A stretch of 64,000 nt of DNA from Pseudomonadota bacterium (GTDB taxonomy: Bacteria; Pseudomonadota; Alphaproteobacteria; Rhizobiales; Xanthobacteraceae), in contig JAEYAW010000039.1 in NCBI GenBank assembly GCA_023404675.1, positions 1 through 64,000 of the forward strand, written 5' to 3'. The notes below the pieces were generated by a model. It saw only the letters and a list, made by a program, of their open reading frames with translations, did no database searches and was not told the DNA's origin. Below are positions 61,624 to 64,000 of the stretch, piece by piece. Every line of letters begins with the position of its first letter. Position 1 is the stretch's first letter. The position numbers and the translations under genes are program-made.

Positions 61624-61869
61624 ATGAAAGCGCGAGTCACCGTCACGTTGAAGAACGGCGTCCTCGATCCGCAGGGAAAGGCGATCGAGGGCGCGCTGAA
61701 GTCGCTTGGTGTCGAGGGCATTGCCAGCGTCCGGCAGGGCAAGGTGTTCGATATCGAGGTCGCCGCCGCCGACAGCGCCAAGGCGGAAGCGGCGCTGAAG
61801 GCCGCCGCCGACAAGCTGCTGGCGAACACGGTGATCGAGAATTATGCGATCGAGGTGATGAGGGCATAG
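61624..61869 (+). CDS. purS: Phosphoribosylformylglycinamidine synthase subunit PurS
   Basis: Small subunit of the three-part FGAM synthase (PurS-PurQ-PurL). 81 residues: MKARVTVTLKNGVLDPQGKAIEGALKSLGVEGIASVRQGKVFDIEV, then a second alpha-beta half ending with YAIEVM. It forms the bridge between PurL and PurQ. It is followed by a 76-residue unknown ORF and purQ; purL is not in the window. Confidence 0.95.
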   Translation: MKARVTVTLKNGVLDPQGKAIEGALKSLGVEGIASVRQGKVFDIEVAAADSAKAEAALKAAADKLLANTVIENYAIEVMRA

Positions 61870-61882
61870 TCGAGGGTTCGCC

Positions 61883-62113
61883 ATGGCAGAGATCACCAAC
61901 GAACGGATTTTCGAGGTGCTCAAACAGGTCCAGCAGCGCCCCGACCGGGTCGATCACAAGGTGGATGAGCTCAAGAGCGAGATGGGCGCTTTGCGCGGAC
62001 ATATGATTTCGCTTCAGCAGGATACCCATAACATCTATGCGATCTTGGGGCGGCATGAGCTCAGATTTGATCGGATAGAGCAGCGTCTTGATCTTCAAGA
62101 GTCTCCAGTCTGA
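61883..62113 (+). CDS. Small coiled-coil protein between purS and purQ
   Basis: 76 residues. MAEITNERIFEVLKQVQQRPDRVDHKVDELKSEMG then HMISLQQDTHNIYAILGRHELRFDRIEQRLDLQES. Strong heptad pattern with a regular repeat of D/H-x-x-hydrophobic; a soluble coiled coil is predicted. It is 13 bp after purS and its TGA is one base before the purQ ATG, so it must be translated within the pur operon. I remember similar ORFs in this position in Bradyrhizobium but no function. Confidence 0.75.
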   Translation: MAEITNERIFEVLKQVQQRPDRVDHKVDELKSEMGALRGHMISLQQDTHNIYAILGRHELRFDRIEQRLDLQESPV

Positions 62114-62114
62114 C

Positions 62115-62816
62115 ATGAAAGCCGCCATTCTCGTTTTTCCCGGCATCAATCGCGAGCGCGACATGGCGCGCGCGCTGAAGCTTGTTTCGGGCCACGCGCC
62201 GGCGATGGTCTGGCACGCCGAGACCGAGCTGCCCGCCGGGACCGATCTCGTCGTCGTGCCCGGCGGCTTTTCCTATGGAGATTATCTGCGCTGCGGCGCC
62301 ATCGCCGCGCGCGCGCCGGTGATGGACGCGGTGCGTGCTTTCGCGGCGAAGGGCGGATTGGTTCTCGGCGTCTGCAACGGATTCCAGATTCTGTGCGAGA
62401 GTGGATTGCTGCCCGGCGTTCTGATGCGCAACTCGCGGCTCAAATTCCTGTGCCACGACGTGCATCTGCGGGTGGAGCGCTCGGACACCCCGTTCACACG
62501 CGGCTATAATGCAGGACAGGTGATCCGGGTGCCCGTCGCCCACGGCGAGGGCAACTTCACCGCGGATGCCGACACGCTGGCGCGGATCGAGGGCGAGGGC
62601 CGGGTGCTCTATCGCTACTGCACCGCATCAGGTGAAGTCAGCGAGAGCGCCAACATCAATGGTGCTGCGAACTCGATCGCCGGCATCATCAGCGAGCGCG
62701 GCAATGTCCTCGGCATGATGCCGCATCCGGAAAATCACGTCGAGGATGTGATGGGGTGCACGGACGGACGCGGATTGTTCGCCGGTCTTGTCGCGCACCT
62801 GGAACGGGCAGCCTGA
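62115..62816 (+). CDS. purQ: Phosphoribosylformylglycinamidine synthase subunit PurQ (glutaminase)
   Basis: Provides ammonia from glutamine for FGAM synthesis. 233 residues from MKAAILVFPGINRERDMARAL; the earlier frame to 62088 overlaps the preceding gene. The class I glutamine amidotransferase Cys is in GLVLGVCNGFQILCESGLLPG. His and Glu are in GMMPHPENHVED. VVVPGGFSYGDYLRCGAIAA is the family loop. It is the last gene seen in the pur run; purL is not in the window. Confidence 0.97.
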   Translation: MKAAILVFPGINRERDMARALKLVSGHAPAMVWHAETELPAGTDLVVVPGGFSYGDYLRCGAIAARAPVMDAVRAFAAKGGLVLGVCNGFQILCESGLLPGVLMRNSRLKFLCHDVHLRVERSDTPFTRGYNAGQVIRVPVAHGEGNFTADADTLARIEGEGRVLYRYCTASGEVSESANINGAANSIAGIISERGNVLGMMPHPENHVEDVMGCTDGRGLFAGLVAHLERAA

Positions 62817-62921
62817 GCGGCTTCACCGCATCGAACCGAGACGCTCGCGGTACGTCGCAGCTTCTTGCCGAACAAACAGGACCTGCGCGAGAGGCGGCGC
62901 TGCCGCGCAGATCGTTGAAGT

Positions 62922-64000
62922 TCAGGCGGTCTTCAGCTTCGCCAGAAACTCATCCACGTTCGAGCGCAGGCGGCCATTCTCGATCGCGAGCGACTGGGCG
63001 CAATTGGCAACTTCCGCTGCGGCAGCGCCGGTATCCTCGGCCCCGCGGTTGACCTGCACGATGTTCTCGGCAACACCGCTCGCGCCCTGCGCGGCCTGAT
63101 GGACGCTGTGGGCGATCTCGCGTGTGGCGAGATCCTGCTGGCTGACAGCATCGGAGATCGCCGAAGTGATCTCCGAAATGCGGCCGATGGTCTTGCTGAC
63201 TTCGGCGATCACTCGCACCGTGTCATCGGTGGCCGACTGCATCCCGGTGACCTGGACGCCGATCTGTTCGGTCGCCTTGGCGGTCTGGGCCGCCAGCGCC
63301 TTGACCTCCTGCGCCACGACAGCGAAACCGCGTCCTGCCTCGCCGGCACGGGCGGCCTCGATCGTGGCGTTGAGGGCGAGCAGGTTGGTCTGCTCGGCAA
63401 TGGCGGTGATCATCTTGACGACTTCGCCGATCTGGCCGGCGGCCTGACTGAGCGTCGCGATCCGGCTATTGGCGTCGTCGGCCTGGCCCACGGCGTTTTT
63501 TGCGATCGAGAGCGAATCACGCACTTGCCGGGCGATCTCGGAGACCGACGAGCCCAGCTCCTCGCTTGCGGCCGCCACGGTCTGAACATTGGCCGAGGCT
63601 TCCTCGGAAGCCGCGGCAACGTTCACGGCAAGCGACTGGGTGGTCGATGCATTCTGCTGCAGGCCACCGGCGTGACGCTGCAGGTCGTTGGCGACGGTCG
63701 AGACCGCGTCCACCGTGTTCCCGATGGTGGTCTTGAACATGGTGCCGATATTTTCGACCAGCTCGCGCTTTTCGCGGTTGCCGGCTTCGAGATAGACGCA
63801 GATGGCGTAGTCCATGTCGAGCAGCGCAGCCTTGACGATCGCATTGATCAGCGCCGCGCGCTGATCGGCCGATTTGCCACGCCAGCCGCTGGTGTTGGCT
63901 TCGACCTCGCGGACAAGACCCGCAATGAGGCGGCTATATCCGGCGATGTACAGGCCGGGTGCGAGGCCGAGACGATGATGCGTCTCGCCGATCCTGGTGA
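62922..64000 (-). CDS. Globin-coupled methyl-accepting chemotaxis protein (N-terminus beyond window)
   Basis: Partial; 358 residues visible on the minus strand, open past base 64000. The upstream part (63816-63998) reads RIGETHHRLGLAPGLYIAGYSRLIAGLV, the F-helix/proximal-His region of a protoglobin-type heme domain, followed by a helical linker (LLDMDYAICVYLEAGNREKRELVENIG). The C-terminal part is a cytoplasmic signalling domain: VKMITAIAEQTNLLALNATIEAARAGEAGRGFAVVAQEVKALAAQ (hairpin tip) and many coiled-coil heptads. No transmembrane helix is seen, so it is a soluble HemAT-like oxygen or redox sensor that feeds CheA. Which gas is sensed is unknown. Confidence 0.85.
   Translation of the reverse strand, partial: TRIGETHHRLGLAPGLYIAGYSRLIAGLVREVEANTSGWRGKSADQRAALINAIVKAALLDMDYAICVYLEAGNREKRELVENIGTMFKTTIGNTVDAVSTVANDLQRHAGGLQQNASTTQSLAVNVAAASEEASANVQTVAAASEELGSSVSEIARQVRDSLSIAKNAVGQADDANSRIATLSQAAGQIGEVVKMITAIAEQTNLLALNATIEAARAGEAGRGFAVVAQEVKALAAQTAKATEQIGVQVTGMQSATDDTVRVIAEVSKTIGRISEITSAISDAVSQQDLATREIAHSVHQAAQGASGVAENIVQVNRGAEDTGAAAAEVANCAQSLAIENGRLRSNVDEFLAKLKTA

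Overview
The window reads as chromosome of a GC-rich alphaproteobacterium of the order Hyphomicrobiales, most likely family Nitrobacteraceae (Bradyrhizobium / Rhodopseudomonas / Afipia group). The basis is the Porin_2-type outer membrane porin, an F1FO-ATPase zeta inhibitor subunit, the purC-purS-(small ORF)-purQ order, a bacterial Ku, a glutaminyl-tRNA synthetase next to gltX, and several housekeeping proteins that I remember as typical of that family. I cannot fix the genus. I see no insertion sequence, prophage, CRISPR array or rRNA operon. Two tRNA genes are present.

Layout. 1-5.7 kb: end of an unrecognised gene, then an RND efflux permease and adaptor under a divergent TetR regulator with two operator-like palindromes. 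5.7-12 kb: a diguanylate cyclase, a LysR regulator divergent from an SDR / carboxymuconolactone-decarboxylase-like / Atu4866-like cluster, and a GAF-PAS-GGDEF-EAL protein. 12-14 kb: a porin. 14.6-22 kb: gltA-gltX divergent from glnS-comEC, then a solitary DNA methyltransferase with a membrane coiled-coil protein upstream. 23.8-25.1 kb: two small secreted Pro/Tyr-rich proteins. 25-29 kb: rlmB, then a two-gene operon of a tandem nitrilase-fold protein and an acetamidase/formamidase. 29-35 kb: tRNA-Tyr, a polysaccharide deacetylase, Ku, an ArsC-like protein, tRNA-Gly, an acyltransferase. 35-41.7 kb: DUF427, bolA, egtB-egtD (ergothioneine), grxD, a macro-domain gene, a Tat-exported serine hydrolase, a DJ-1 family enzyme. 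41.7-49 kb: rpsD, cupin, murI, purB, a possible small protein with a TetR regulator, an unknown regulator-like protein, an exported beta-carbonic anhydrase and rpe. 49-57 kb: a catabolic cluster. 57-64 kb: ppc, the ATPase zeta subunit, the purC-S-Q run, and a truncated globin-coupled chemoreceptor.

The most interesting region is 49.99-57.0 kb: a type III CoA-transferase, a TetR regulator, an acyl-CoA dehydrogenase and a phosphotransferase that look like the two halves of the animal fusion proteins ACAD10/ACAD11 (functionally parallel to LvaC and LvaA of the levulinate pathway), plus two SDRs and a histidine phosphatase. I infer a route that phosphorylates hydroxyacyl-CoAs and eliminates the phosphate so that they can enter beta-oxidation. 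Second is the nitrilase operon, where one polypeptide carries two nitrilase domains and the second has glycine in place of the catalytic cysteine. Third is the placement of egtB-egtD in antisense orientation between bolA and grxD, whose products usually act together.

Start codons were chosen from Shine-Dalgarno sequences and remembered family N-termini. Where the choice is weak the entry says so. No database search was possible.
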